NCBI GenBank assembly: GCA_009720755.1
Contig: WNKV01000006.1
Location: 206,848 to 270,847 of the forward strand
From: Rhodoplanes serenus
GTDB lineage: Bacteria; Pseudomonadota; Alphaproteobacteria; Rhizobiales; Xanthobacteraceae
Direction: 5' to 3'
DNA length: 64,000 nt
The translations under genes and the position numbers were made by a program. Within the stretch, counting starts at the first letter, position 1, and the number at the start of each line of letters is the position of its first letter. Below the pieces are notes generated by a model that saw only the letters and a program-made list of their open reading frames with translations, had not been told where the DNA came from and did no database searches. Positions 40,506 through 48,906 of this stretch are shown here, one piece after another.

Positions 40506-41243
40506 ATGACGCTCGATGTCGGGCTGGCGGCGGCCGCGCTGGCCGGGCTCCTGTCGTTCCTGAGCCCCTGCGTGCTGCCGCTGGTGCCGCCCTACCTGAC
40601 CTGGCTGGCCGGCTCGTCGCTCGACGAGCTGACTGCCGACACGCCGTCGCGCGGGACGACGACCCGCGCGCTGGTGCGGGCGGCCGCTTTCGTGGCCGGC
40701 TTCGGCACCGTGTTCGTGGCGCTCGGCGCCAGCGCGTCGCTGATCGGCAGCCTGCTGGTCGACCATCTGACGCTGCTGTCGCGAATAGCGGGCGTTATCA
40801 TCGCGGTGCTCGGGCTGCACTTCGTCGGCCTCGTGCGCATCCCGCTGCTCTATCGCGAGGCGCGCTTCGGTCTCGGCGGACGCTCGGTGAGCCTCGTCGG
40901 CGCCTATGTGCTGGGGCTCGCCTTCGCGTTCGGCTGGACCCCCTGTGTCGGGCCGGTGCTGGCCTCCATCCTGCTGATCGCCGGGGCCGAGGAGTCGGCC
41001 GGGCAGGGGGCCGCGCTGCTCGCCGCCTATGGGGCCGGCATCGGTGTGCCGTTCCTGCTCGCGGCCGCGTTCGTGCGACCGTTTCTCGGTTTCCTCGGCC
41101 GCTTCCGCCATCATCTTGGTACCATCGAGAAGGTGATCGGCGTGCTGCTGATCGTCACCGGTGTGCTCATCTTCACCGGCTCCATGGCCGACATCGCCGG
41201 CTGGCTGCTCGAGACTGTTCCGGCACTGGGGCGGATCGGATGA
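40506..41243 (+). CDS. soxV: CcdA-type thiol-disulfide transporter SoxV
   Basis: The 245-residue membrane protein has six helices with the CcdA cysteines in SPCVLPL (about residue 22) and TPCVGPV (about residue 146). SoxV passes electrons from cytoplasmic thioredoxin to periplasmic SoxW/SoxS, which is needed for an active SoxYZ carrier. The context, between soxS and soxW, distinguishes it from the cytochrome-c biogenesis CcdA. The ATG at 40506 follows GGGAGGGAATGCCGG. Confidence 0.88.
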   Translation: MTLDVGLAAAALAGLLSFLSPCVLPLVPPYLTWLAGSSLDELTADTPSRGTTTRALVRAAAFVAGFGTVFVALGASASLIGSLLVDHLTLLSRIAGVIIAVLGLHFVGLVRIPLLYREARFGLGGRSVSLVGAYVLGLAFAFGWTPCVGPVLASILLIAGAEESAGQGAALLAAYGAGIGVPFLLAAAFVRPFLGFLGRFRHHLGTIEKVIGVLLIVTGVLIFTGSMADIAGWLLETVPALGRIG

Positions 41244-41269
41244 CCGGCCGGCCGCCACAGCCGCACACT

Positions 41270-41917
41270 TCACCCGAAGCGGAACCGCATCAACTGCTCG
41301 AAGGCGCGCAGCTCGATCAGGAAGCGATGCAGCATGTCGCGGTCGGTGGTGGCGACCGCCTCGGGCAGGCGTGCCAGCGACGCGCGGCTGCCGTCGACCA
41401 GACGGCGGAAGTCGGGATCGGCCTTGATGTCGGCCGGCGCCTCGCCGTCGCACAACGCGAAGGCGGCGTCGGTCGCCGCCGCAGCCTTGACGATGTCGGC
41501 CCGCACCTCCGGCCGGGTGAGATCGGGGGCCCGGGTTCGGCTGGCATCGAGCACCGCATAGACGGCGGACAAGTCGCGCACGCAGTCGGCGAAGACGCGG
41601 CGACCGGCGGTGCGGCGCGCCTTGGCCATGTCGTCGGCGAGCCGCTCGGTCTCCTCGCCCGCCGCCGTCAGATCGCCGGTGTCGACGGCGGCGAGCGCCG
41701 CGGCGGCGCGCGCTCGCAGCGGTCCGTCGGGGAGTGCCTTGACGAGGCGCTCCAGCGCCAGCGCGGCAAGCTCCGCATTGCCGGTGCGCAGATAGCCGGC
41801 CGCGAGTCGCCGATCCGCGAGCACCGTCGCGTCCGTCGCATCCGTGCGGGTCTGCGCCGGAAGCGGCGCTGCTGCGAGCACGAGCGCCGCGGCGACCAGC
41901 ATCACGCCGCCCAGCAT
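41270..41917 (-). CDS. Uncharacterised periplasmic helical protein in the sox cluster
   Basis: I do not recognise this 215-residue precursor. It has a signal peptide (MLGGVMLVAAALVLAAAPLPAQ) and a long all-alpha part with TPR-like pairs (LAAGYLRTGNAELAALALERLV) and two Cys (about 112 and 153) that could pair. It lies convergent to soxV and divergent from soxW, so it is placed among thiol-transfer genes of the sox system. The frame is open further upstream through a repeat element, and the ATG at 41917 is the first that gives an export signal. Confidence 0.65.
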   Translation of the reverse strand: MLGGVMLVAAALVLAAAPLPAQTRTDATDATVLADRRLAAGYLRTGNAELAALALERLVKALPDGPLRARAAAALAAVDTGDLTAAGEETERLADDMAKARRTAGRRVFADCVRDLSAVYAVLDASRTRAPDLTRPEVRADIVKAAAATDAAFALCDGEAPADIKADPDFRRLVDGSRASLARLPEAVATTDRDMLHRFLIELRAFEQLMRFRFG

Positions 41918-41960
41918 CGCCGTGCTGCGCCGCGCCTTTCGGGCTCCGTGCGCCCGGCCC

Positions 41961-42063
41961 AGAGCGGAAACCGATCCAACGGGATCGGCCCCCGCTCTGG
42001 AAGTCCTTGTTTGATCGCATTTTCGACGGCGAACCGGATTCCACTTCGTCGAAAAATGCTCTA
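41961..42063 (-). repeat. Intergenic palindromic repeat, family A copy 2
   Basis: Read on the minus strand it begins AGAGCATTTTTCGACGAAGTGG and continues CCGGTTCGCCGTCGAAAATG, CAAGGACTTC and GGCCGATCC, matching copy 1 (517-620) with scattered changes. It occupies the gap between the uncharacterised periplasmic gene and soxW. Confidence 0.8.
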
Positions 42064-42095
42064 GGTCTCCTGAAAACACCATGAGGGAAACGTCC

Positions 42096-42683
42096 ATGCT
42101 GTCACGTCGCAAGCTGATCACCGCGGCGGTTGCGGCCTCGCTGCCCCCGGCCGCGATGGCCGTCTCGGGTGTCACACGCGCCGAGGGACTGAAGCTCGGC
42201 GAAGACGGGCTGCCGCATGTCGAGTGGTTCCTCCAGAGCCTGCTCGAACTCGCCGACGACGTCTCGCTGGCGGCCCAGAACGGCAAGCGCCTGGCCGTGA
42301 TGTGGGAGCTGCGCGGGTGCCCCTATTGCCACGAAACCCACGTCAAAAACCTCGGCGATCCGACCATCGCATCTTACATCCGCGAGCGATTCGAGGTGGT
42401 GCAGCTCAATGTCGCCGGCGACCGCACGGTGGTCGACTTCGATGGCGAAAAGCTGACCGAGCGGCGGCTTGCCGAGAAGTACGGCGTGCGCTTCACCCCG
42501 ACCTTCCAGTTCTTCGGCGAGGACGCCGAGGCGATGAAGGCCAAGAAGCCGCGCGACCGCGAGGTGGCGCGGGCGCAAGGTTATCTGGAGCCGAAGCACT
42601 TCGTCGCCCTGTTCCGCTTCGTCGCCGAGAAGGCGTACGAGAAGGGCACGCTGCGCGACTATCTGCGCGCCCAGGGGGCGTGA
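42096..42683 (+). CDS. soxW: Periplasmic thioredoxin SoxW
   Basis: The 195-residue precursor has a Tat-like or Sec signal (SRRKLITAAVAASLPPAAMA) and a thioredoxin-fold domain with the active-site pair in GCPYCHETH (about 75-83), DFDGEKLTE, and cis-Pro in RFTPTFQFFG. SoxW receives electrons from SoxV. GAGGGA eight bases upstream fixes the ATG at 42096 over one five codons earlier that lies before that site. Confidence 0.86.
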   Translation: MLSRRKLITAAVAASLPPAAMAVSGVTRAEGLKLGEDGLPHVEWFLQSLLELADDVSLAAQNGKRLAVMWELRGCPYCHETHVKNLGDPTIASYIRERFEVVQLNVAGDRTVVDFDGEKLTERRLAEKYGVRFTPTFQFFGEDAEAMKAKKPRDREVARAQGYLEPKHFVALFRFVAEKAYEKGTLRDYLRAQGA

Positions 42684-42704
42684 GCGGCGCGCTCCGCGCC
42701 GATC

Positions 42705-42796
42705 GTAGCCCGGACGGAGCGCAGCGACGTCCGGGGGCGTTCGTGCGGATTATCGCGAAGGCCCCCCGGGGTCTCGCCGGCTCGACCCCGGGCTAC
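42705..42796 (+). repeat. Family C palindromic repeat between soxW and soxX
   Basis: GTAGCCCGG at 42705-42713 and CCGGGCTAC at 42788-42796 are perfect inverted arms. Inside are GGACGGAGCGCAGCGACGTCC and GGCCCCCCGGGGTC palindromes. It lies between convergent genes and may act as a bidirectional transcript end. Confidence 0.75.
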
Positions 42797-42849
42797 GCTC
42801 ACCTCGATCTATAGGGTGTCGTGGCCACAGGGCGTCGCAGCGCGCCGCC

Positions 42850-43509
42850 TCACTTGTTCACGGGCGAGGCTGGGTCGAGCAGGAACGCCACCGCGTCCTT
42901 GATCTGCTCCATCGTGAGGAACTTGTTGTGCCCGAAGCGCGGCATGTTCGAGCAAGCGAACACCGCCTGGGCGTTGTAGACGCGCTCGTAGACCTCCTTC
43001 TGGACCTCCGGCGTGTTGCCCTTGATCTTGCCGTAGCCGGTGAGGCTGGGCCCGAGGGTGCCGTAGCTGATCTCGGCCGGGGCGAGCTGGTGGCAGGCGT
43101 AGCAGTTGCCGCCATTGGGGAGCTTGGGATTGTCGCCCATACGGCCGCCGAAGCCTGACAGTGCCAGCTTCTCACCCGCCTTCCAGTCGCCCATCAGCTT
43201 GCCATCGGCCGGATAGGCCACGTTCTTCTTCTCGCGAGCCAGAATGGCATCGGCGACGGCCGGCGGCGGGCTGTTGCGATACTGAGAACAAAGCTGCATC
43301 GTCTCGTCCTGCACCACACGGGCTTGCATGTCCGGCGGCAGGTTCTTCCATGCCGCCGCGACGGCCTGCTCCAGCCGCTCGCGGCTGATGCCGGGCGCCA
43401 CCTCGGCGCCGGCACTGGTCTTCAAATCGGAGGTCTTCGGCTCGGTCGCCCCCAGAGGCGCCGACGCGAGGAGGGTGGCGGCGGTCGCCGCAAGCAGAAT
43501 CCGGAGCAT
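42850..43509 (-). CDS. soxX: Sulfur-oxidising cytochrome SoxX
   Basis: SoxX is the electron-accepting cytochrome subunit of SoxAX, which attaches thiosulfate to SoxY. The 219-residue precursor has a signal peptide, a helical N-terminal region and a cytochrome c domain with CYACH at 136-140 and the axial Met189 in ACSNMPRFGHN. It is transcribed with soxA, nine bases upstream of it. It is longer than the Paracoccus protein owing to the N-terminal extension. Confidence 0.93.
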   Translation of the reverse strand: MLRILLAATAATLLASAPLGATEPKTSDLKTSAGAEVAPGISRERLEQAVAAAWKNLPPDMQARVVQDETMQLCSQYRNSPPPAVADAILAREKKNVAYPADGKLMGDWKAGEKLALSGFGGRMGDNPKLPNGGNCYACHQLAPAEISYGTLGPSLTGYGKIKGNTPEVQKEVYERVYNAQAVFACSNMPRFGHNKFLTMEQIKDAVAFLLDPASPVNK

Positions 43510-43518
43510 CGGGGGTCC

Positions 43519-44412
43519 TCAGCGCTTGATGGAAGGCACTTCGATGGCGCCGCCCTCGGCCTTCTTGGTCAGGTAGGCGGCGAGCGCCACGGTGACCTCG
43601 GAGGCGTAGCCGACGTCCGGCATGCGCATCTGCCAGTAGCAATCCCAGATCCGGTGCTGCATGGTGCGCAGCGACGCCTGTGATACCCGGTATGTCGGCC
43701 ACGACCCCATGGTCGCCTGGGCGGCCTTGGCGGTGTCGAAGAACGGCAGGTTCTGGAGGCGGATGCGCTGACCCTCCTGACCGTGGCAGGTCTGGCACGA
43801 GAAGTCGTTGAGGCTGGAGCGCCGGTAGAACAGCGCCTCGCCGAGCGCCACCGCCTCCCGCTCCTTGGGATGCTCCATCTTGGCGGCGTACTTGAAGCCG
43901 TTCGACTTGTTGGCCACGAACGCCACCAGCGCCTCGATCTCGGTCGCCGGGTTTCCGCCCGAGGAGGCGAACGGCTTCTTGCGCAGCGCCGTGGTGTCGA
44001 GCCCTTGGATGGTCTCCATGCACCACAGGAGCCGCGATTCGGCGTCCATCACCCGGCCGGCGTCGGCGAACCAGCGCGGCATCTCCGCATAGGCGCCGTC
44101 GAGCTTGCCGGGTCCCTTGCCGAGATCGCAGGTCTCCAGCGTCGCGTTCTTCGGCCCGCGTGCCGTCGTCCACAGCGCCTCGCCGCTGTCGACCGCCAGA
44201 TAGCCCGGATTCGACATCGGGTCCGAGATCATCGCCCGGTACTTCTCGAGCAGCTTGTCGGCGTCCTCGTCGCCGGCGGGCTGTGCGCCGGCGGAGGGCG
44301 CCGCAGCGGGCTGTGCCACGGCGCTCGTCAACGCTGCGCTCACGAGCGACGAAACCGTCATTGACGCCGCCGTCATTCCGGCGAGCGCCAGCGCCTTCCA
44401 TCCTGGGATCAT
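43519..44412 (-). CDS. soxA: Thiosulfate-conjugating cytochrome SoxA, single-haem type
   Basis: The 297-residue precursor has a signal peptide and the C-terminal haem motif CQTCH (206-210) with the Cys258 ligand (IWDCYW) that carries the active-site persulfide. The N-terminal half has Cys94 and Cys131, placed where the disulfide is, but no CXXCH, so this is the monohaem SoxA class. It fuses thiosulfate sulfur to the SoxY swinging-arm cysteine in the periplasm. First gene of the minus-strand soxAX unit. Confidence 0.93.
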   Translation of the reverse strand: MIPGWKALALAGMTAASMTVSSLVSAALTSAVAQPAAAPSAGAQPAGDEDADKLLEKYRAMISDPMSNPGYLAVDSGEALWTTARGPKNATLETCDLGKGPGKLDGAYAEMPRWFADAGRVMDAESRLLWCMETIQGLDTTALRKKPFASSGGNPATEIEALVAFVANKSNGFKYAAKMEHPKEREAVALGEALFYRRSSLNDFSCQTCHGQEGQRIRLQNLPFFDTAKAAQATMGSWPTYRVSQASLRTMQHRIWDCYWQMRMPDVGYASEVTVALAAYLTKKAEGGAIEVPSIKR

Positions 44413-44760
44413 GTTTCCTCCGACCGAGCAATCGCGCGGCTGCCGGGCTTGTGCCGGTCTTGCCGCTGACGACCACCTTCGACCAGCTTATATTCCCGAA
44501 GGCGAATGAAAAGCAATTTTCTGTTTCGGAGCGCCGAACAGGATGTTTTGGTCGCGTTCTGCTGCATCGCAGCAAGAAATGCACTGTTCTTCGCCCATTC
44601 GCCTATTGCGTCGAAGGCGCGGACTCGCTACTGATTTTCAAAATAATGAATGTATGTGGAGGACGCTCGCGGGGATACGCTCCCCTCTTTGCCGGATCAT
44701 TCTCGAACAGCCCAAGCGCGGCGGTTGTTTCGTACCGCCGTCCAGGAGGAGAGGTTTCTG
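44413..44760. promoter_or_regulatory. soxA-soxY divergent control region
   Basis: This 348-bp AT-richer region drives both halves of the sox cluster. It holds ATTC-CCGAAGGC-GAAT at 44492-44507, 80 bp from the soxA start, and TTTC-AAAATAAT-GAAT at 44636-44651, about 110 bp before soxY. Both fit inverted repeats of the ATTC-N8-GAAT kind bound by ArsR-family persulfide sensors (SqrR/BigR/SoxR). I could not assign -35/-10 boxes. The regulator gene itself is not in the window. Confidence 0.6.
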
Positions 44761-45216
44761 ATGACGATGACTGTGAGCCGACGCGAGGCGCTCGCGCTCT
44801 CCGCCGGAGCGGTGGCGGTTCTGGCCTTCGGCAGCGCCGGGCCGGCCTTCGCCAAGAACGACTCGGACGATCTGATCAAGGCGTTCACCGGCGGCAAGAC
44901 GCCGACCAAGGGCAAGGTCCGGCTCGATCTGCCCGACATCGCCGAGAACGGCAACACCGTGCCGCTCGCCTTCTCGGTGGAGAGCCCGATGACGGACGCC
45001 TCGCACGTCACCGACGTGCTGATCGTCGCCGACGGCAATCCGCGGGCGGGCGTCGCCACCTTCCACTTCTCGCCGCGCTCCGGTGTCGCCGAGGCGGCCA
45101 CCCGCATCCGTCTCGCCGAGACCCAGAACGTGATCGCCGTCGCCAAGATGAACGACGGCTCGCTGTTCATGGACACGCGGCAGGTGAAGGTCACCATCGG
45201 CGGCTGCGGCGGCTGA
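44761..45216 (+). CDS. soxY: Sulfur-carrier protein SoxY
   Basis: SoxY carries pathway intermediates on the cysteine of its C-terminal GGCGG arm, here Cys149 of 151 residues. A Tat signal (VSRREALALSAG) exports it folded with SoxZ. AGGAGGAGAGG before the ATG at 44761 fixes the start. The rest is the immunoglobulin-like SoxY domain (FSVESPMTDASHVTDVLI). soxZ follows 35 bp later. Confidence 0.95.
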   Translation: MTMTVSRREALALSAGAVAVLAFGSAGPAFAKNDSDDLIKAFTGGKTPTKGKVRLDLPDIAENGNTVPLAFSVESPMTDASHVTDVLIVADGNPRAGVATFHFSPRSGVAEAATRIRLAETQNVIAVAKMNDGSLFMDTRQVKVTIGGCGG

Positions 45217-45251
45217 TCCGGACCCGACAGACGAATCCTCAGGAGAATCCC

Positions 45252-45587
45252 ATGTCGACTCCCGCGCCGCGGCCGCGCATCCGTCTCGACAAGAAGGACG
45301 CCAAGAAGGGCGACCTCGTCGAGGTCAAGGCGCTCGTCTCCCACATCATGGAGTCGGGTCAGCGCAAGGATAAGGACGGCAACCTCATTCCGCGCAAGAT
45401 CATCAACAAGTTCACCTGCGAGGTGAACGGTAAGGTGGTCTTCGCCTGCGATCTGGAGCCCGCCGTCTCGGCCAATCCCTACATGCAGTTCAAGTTCCGG
45501 GCCGAGGAGAGCGGCAAGGTCGTCCTCACCTGGATCGACGACGACGGCAGCAAGATCGTCGGCGAGGACCAGATCACGGTGAGCTGA
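45252..45587 (+). CDS. soxZ: Sulfur-carrier partner SoxZ
   Basis: The 111-residue protein has no signal and is probably exported piggy-back with SoxY. Family motifs are GDLVEVKALVSHIMESGQR, IINKFTCEVNG and FRAEESGKVVLTW. It forms the SoxYZ heterodimer that carries thiosulfate-derived sulfur. CAGGAGAATCC precedes the ATG at 45252. Confidence 0.95.
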   Translation: MSTPAPRPRIRLDKKDAKKGDLVEVKALVSHIMESGQRKDKDGNLIPRKIINKFTCEVNGKVVFACDLEPAVSANPYMQFKFRAEESGKVVLTWIDDDGSKIVGEDQITVS

Positions 45588-45673
45588 CGGCGCGCCCGCC
45601 TCACCGGGTCTATTCGACAATCAGAACACGCGACGCCGGGGGGGATGCCTCCGGCGAAGGAGGATGCGCGCCC

Positions 45674-47389
45674 ATGCCGACGGGACGAAACGCGACGCGA
45701 CGAGATCTGCTGCAATTCGGAGCGGCCACGGCTGCTGCGCTCGCCGCTGCCGGCCTCGATCCGGGCGGCTGGACGCGGGCCTTCGCCCAGCAGCGGGTGA
45801 GCGAGGCGGACCTGCTGGCGTTCCAGCCGGTCGGCAACGTGACGCTGGTTCACATCACCGACATTCACGCCCAGCTCATGCCGGTGTGGTTCCGTGAGCC
45901 GACCGTCAATCTCGGGGTGGGCGAGGCGAAGGGTGTGCCGCCTCACGTCACCGGCAAGGCACTGCTCGAATCCTACAAGATTCCCGCCGGCAGCCCGCTC
46001 GCCTATGCGCTCGCCGATGTCGACTTCGAGGCGCTGGCCAAGACTTACGGGCGTGTCGGCGGGCTCGATCGCGTCGCCACCATCGTGCAGGCGATCCGCG
46101 CCGAGCGCGGCGACCGCGTCGTGCTGCTCGACGGCGGCGACACCTGGCAGAACTCGTGGACGTCGCTCGCCACCAAGGGCCAGGACATGGTCGACTGCAT
46201 GGCGCTCCTCAAGCCGGACGCCATGACGGCCCACTGGGAGTTCACGCTCGGCGAGGCGCGCGTCAAGGAGATCGTCGACAGCCTCGGCTTCCCGTTCCTG
46301 TGCCAGAACGTGCGCGAGAGCGAGTTCCAGGACGAGGTGTTCAAGGGCTCGACGGTGGTCGAGCGCGGCGGCGTCAAGGTCGGCATCGTCGGGCAGGCGC
46401 TGCCCTACACGCCGATCGCCAACCCGCGCTGGATGATTCCGAACTGGTCGTTCGGCATCCGCGAGAAGGAGCTGCAAGCCGAGGTCGACAAGCTGCGGGC
46501 CGGCGGTGCCCAGCTCGTCGTGCTTCTGTCGCACAACGGCTTCGACGTCGACCGTAAGCTCGCCGGACGGGTGAGCGGCCTCGACGTGATTCTCACCGGC
46601 CACACCCACGATGCGCTGCCGGAGCCGCTGAAGATCGGCAAGACGCTGCTGGTCGCCTCGGGCAGCCACGGCAAGTTCGTGTCGCGCCTCGACCTCGACG
46701 TGCGGGACGGGGCCGTGCGGGACTTCCGCTACCGGCTGATCCCGGTGCTGGCCGACGTGATCAAGCCCGACGCCGCGATGGCGGCCACCATCGCCAAGCA
46801 CCGCGCGCCGCACGCCAAGATGCTGGCCGAGGAGGTCGGTCGCACCGAGACGACGCTCTATCGTCGCGGCAACTTCAACGGCACCCTCGACGATGTCATC
46901 TGCGAGGCGCTGATCGCCGAGCGCGACGCCGAGATCTCGCTGTCGCCGGGCTTCCGCTGGGGTCCGTCGCTGCTGCCGGGGCAGGCGATCACCCGCGAGG
47001 ACGTCTACAACGCGACCGCGATGACCTATCCGGCCGCCTACCGCATGGCCATGACGGGCGCGCGCCTCAAGGAGATCCTGGAGGACGTCGCCGACAACAT
47101 CTTCAATCCCGACCCCTATCTCCAGCAGGGGGGCGACATGGTGCGGGTCGGTGGCCTCGCCTACACGATCGACGTCGGCAAGCCGATCGGCAGCCGCATC
47201 GGCGATCTCACGCTCACCCGCACGGGCCAGCCGCTGGCGGCCGACAAGGACTACACCGTGGCCGGCTGGGCGAGCGTCAACGAGGGCACCGAAGGGCCGG
47301 CGATCTGGGACGTCGTGTTCGCGCATCTGGGCCGGAAGAAGACCGTGGCGCCGACCGGCGCCTCCACCGTGAAGATCGTAGGGGCCTGA
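45674..47389 (+). CDS. soxB: Thiosulfohydrolase SoxB
   Basis: SoxB uses two Mn2+ ions to hydrolyse the terminal sulfone from SoxY as sulfate. The 571-residue precursor has a Tat signal (ATRRDLLQFGAAT), a metallophosphatase-like domain (HITDIHAQ at 60-67, LLDGGDTWQNSW, AHWEFTLGE, LLSHNGFD, LTGHTHDALPEP) and a C-terminal 5'-nucleotidase-like domain. The motif normally GHWEFT reads AHWEFT here. It lies 86 bp after soxZ. Confidence 0.95.
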   Translation: MPTGRNATRRDLLQFGAATAAALAAAGLDPGGWTRAFAQQRVSEADLLAFQPVGNVTLVHITDIHAQLMPVWFREPTVNLGVGEAKGVPPHVTGKALLESYKIPAGSPLAYALADVDFEALAKTYGRVGGLDRVATIVQAIRAERGDRVVLLDGGDTWQNSWTSLATKGQDMVDCMALLKPDAMTAHWEFTLGEARVKEIVDSLGFPFLCQNVRESEFQDEVFKGSTVVERGGVKVGIVGQALPYTPIANPRWMIPNWSFGIREKELQAEVDKLRAGGAQLVVLLSHNGFDVDRKLAGRVSGLDVILTGHTHDALPEPLKIGKTLLVASGSHGKFVSRLDLDVRDGAVRDFRYRLIPVLADVIKPDAAMAATIAKHRAPHAKMLAEEVGRTETTLYRRGNFNGTLDDVICEALIAERDAEISLSPGFRWGPSLLPGQAITREDVYNATAMTYPAAYRMAMTGARLKEILEDVADNIFNPDPYLQQGGDMVRVGGLAYTIDVGKPIGSRIGDLTLTRTGQPLAADKDYTVAGWASVNEGTEGPAIWDVVFAHLGRKKTVAPTGASTVKIVGA

Positions 47390-47421
47390 GACTCCGGTAC
47401 CTCGAGGCACGGCGCCGCGCT

Positions 47422-47556
47422 CCCTCTCTCCGCGTGCGGGGAGAGGGTCGGGGTGAGGGGGCGTATCCCCAAAGCAGTGACTCGCGGGGACGCCCCCTCA
47501 CCCGGACTTCGCGCCTCCGGCGCGAACCCCGACCTCTCCCCGCACGCGGGGAGAGG
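47422..47556 (+). repeat. Family E paired-hairpin repeat between soxB and soxC
   Basis: CCCTCTCTCCGCGTGCGGGGAGAGGG at the left and CCTCTCCCCGCACGCGGGGAGAGG at the right are two self-complementary hairpins that also pair with each other, with GGGGTGAGGGGGCG and CGCCCCCTCACCC as further inner arms. The whole 135 bp can fold as one long structure. It divides soxYZB from soxCDEF. Confidence 0.8.
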
Positions 47557-47604
47557 TGAGACCAGCGTCTCGTACAAATGCACACTGGAGACCGGAGAGC
47601 GGGA

Positions 47605-48906
47605 ATGCTGAAAAAGAACGGAGATCGCGACGCCGGACTATCACGGCGCTCGCTCCTCGGCAGCGGGCTGGCGCTCGGCGGCGCCGCGGTGGCCGGGGCG
47701 ACCCTCGCGACCGAGGTGGCGCGGGCGGCCGAAGGTGGCAACCCGGCGAACTTGCCGCCCAACGTGGCGGACTGGTCGAAGGTGCTGGGCGACGGCGTCG
47801 CTGTGCGGCCCTACGGCAAGCCGTCGAAGCACGAGGCGCATGTGGTCCGCCGCGACGTCGAATGGCTCACCGCCTCGCGCGAGAGCTCGGTGTCGTTCAC
47901 GCCGCTGCACGAGCTGGATGGCATCATCACGCCGAACGGCCTGTGCTTCGAGCGTCACCACTCCGGCATCGCCGAGCTCGATCCCAACGACTACCGGCTG
48001 ATGCTGCATGGGCTCGTCGACAAGCCGCTGATGTTCACGCTTCAGGACCTGGAGCGGCTGCCGCGCACCAACCGCATCTATTTCGCCGAATGCGCCGCCA
48101 ACTCCGGCATGGAGTGGCGCGGCGCCCAGATGAACGCCTGTCAGTTCACCCACGGCATGATCCACAACGTCATGTACACGGGCGTGCCGCTGAAGGTGCT
48201 GCTGGACGAGGCGGGCCTCAAGCCCAACGCCAAGTGGCTACTGCTGGAGGGCGCCGACTCGGCCGCGATGACGCGCTCGCTGCCGCTCCAGAAGGCGCTC
48301 GACGACTGCCTGATCGCGTTCCGCATGAACGGCGAGCGGCTGCGTCCCGAGAACGGCTATCCGGTCCGCATCTGCGTGCCCGGCTGGGAGGCCAACATGT
48401 GGATCAAGTGGCTGCGCCGCATCGAGGTCGGCGATCAGCCCTGGCACCACCGCGAGGAGACGTCGAAGTACACCGACCTCCTGGAGAACGGCAAGGCGCG
48501 CCGCTTTACCTATGTGATGGACGCCAAGTCGGTGATCACCAATCCGAGCCCGCAGGCGCCGCTGCGCCACAAGAAGGGCTTCACCGTGCTGTCCGGCCTC
48601 GCCTGGTCGGGCCGTGGCAAGGTCGCCCGCGTGGACGTGTCGCTCGATGGCGGGCGCAACTGGCGCACCGCGCGCATCGACGGGCCGGTGCTCGACAAGT
48701 CGCTGGTGCGCTTCTACGCCGAGTTCGACTGGGACGGCCGCGAGCTGTTCCTCCAGTCCCGCGCCATGGACGAGACCGGCTACGTGCAGCCGACCAAGAG
48801 CGAGCTGCGCAAGGTGCGCGGCGTCAACTCCGTCTACCACAACAACGGCATCCAGACCTGGCGCGTGTCGCCCGAGGGCGAGGTGGAAAATGTCGAGATT
48901 TCGTGA
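47605..48906 (+). CDS. soxC: Sulfane dehydrogenase molybdoprotein SoxC
   Basis: SoxC, with SoxD, oxidises the sulfane sulfur left on SoxY, giving six extra electrons. The 433-residue Tat precursor (LSRRSLLGSGLAL) has a sulfite-oxidase-fold molybdenum domain with cofactor ligand Cys163 (FAECAANSG) and a C-terminal dimerisation domain (RVDVSLDGGRNW). CCGGAGAGC precedes the ATG at 47605. Its end overlaps soxD by 17 bases. Presence of SoxCD predicts complete thiosulfate oxidation without sulfur globules. Confidence 0.95.
   Translation: MLKKNGDRDAGLSRRSLLGSGLALGGAAVAGATLATEVARAAEGGNPANLPPNVADWSKVLGDGVAVRPYGKPSKHEAHVVRRDVEWLTASRESSVSFTPLHELDGIITPNGLCFERHHSGIAELDPNDYRLMLHGLVDKPLMFTLQDLERLPRTNRIYFAECAANSGMEWRGAQMNACQFTHGMIHNVMYTGVPLKVLLDEAGLKPNAKWLLLEGADSAAMTRSLPLQKALDDCLIAFRMNGERLRPENGYPVRICVPGWEANMWIKWLRRIEVGDQPWHHREETSKYTDLLENGKARRFTYVMDAKSVITNPSPQAPLRHKKGFTVLSGLAWSGRGKVARVDVSLDGGRNWRTARIDGPVLDKSLVRFYAEFDWDGRELFLQSRAMDETGYVQPTKSELRKVRGVNSVYHNNGIQTWRVSPEGEVENVEIS

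Noticed and set aside
41270..42286. N-terminal extension of the sox-cluster periplasmic protein to 338 residues
   Set aside because: The extension crosses the family A repeat and the soxW start, and would bury the signal peptide.
47422..47556. Simple terminator between soxB and soxC
   Set aside because: The structure is a paired-hairpin repeat of 135 bp with no U-tract, more like a mobile intergenic element.
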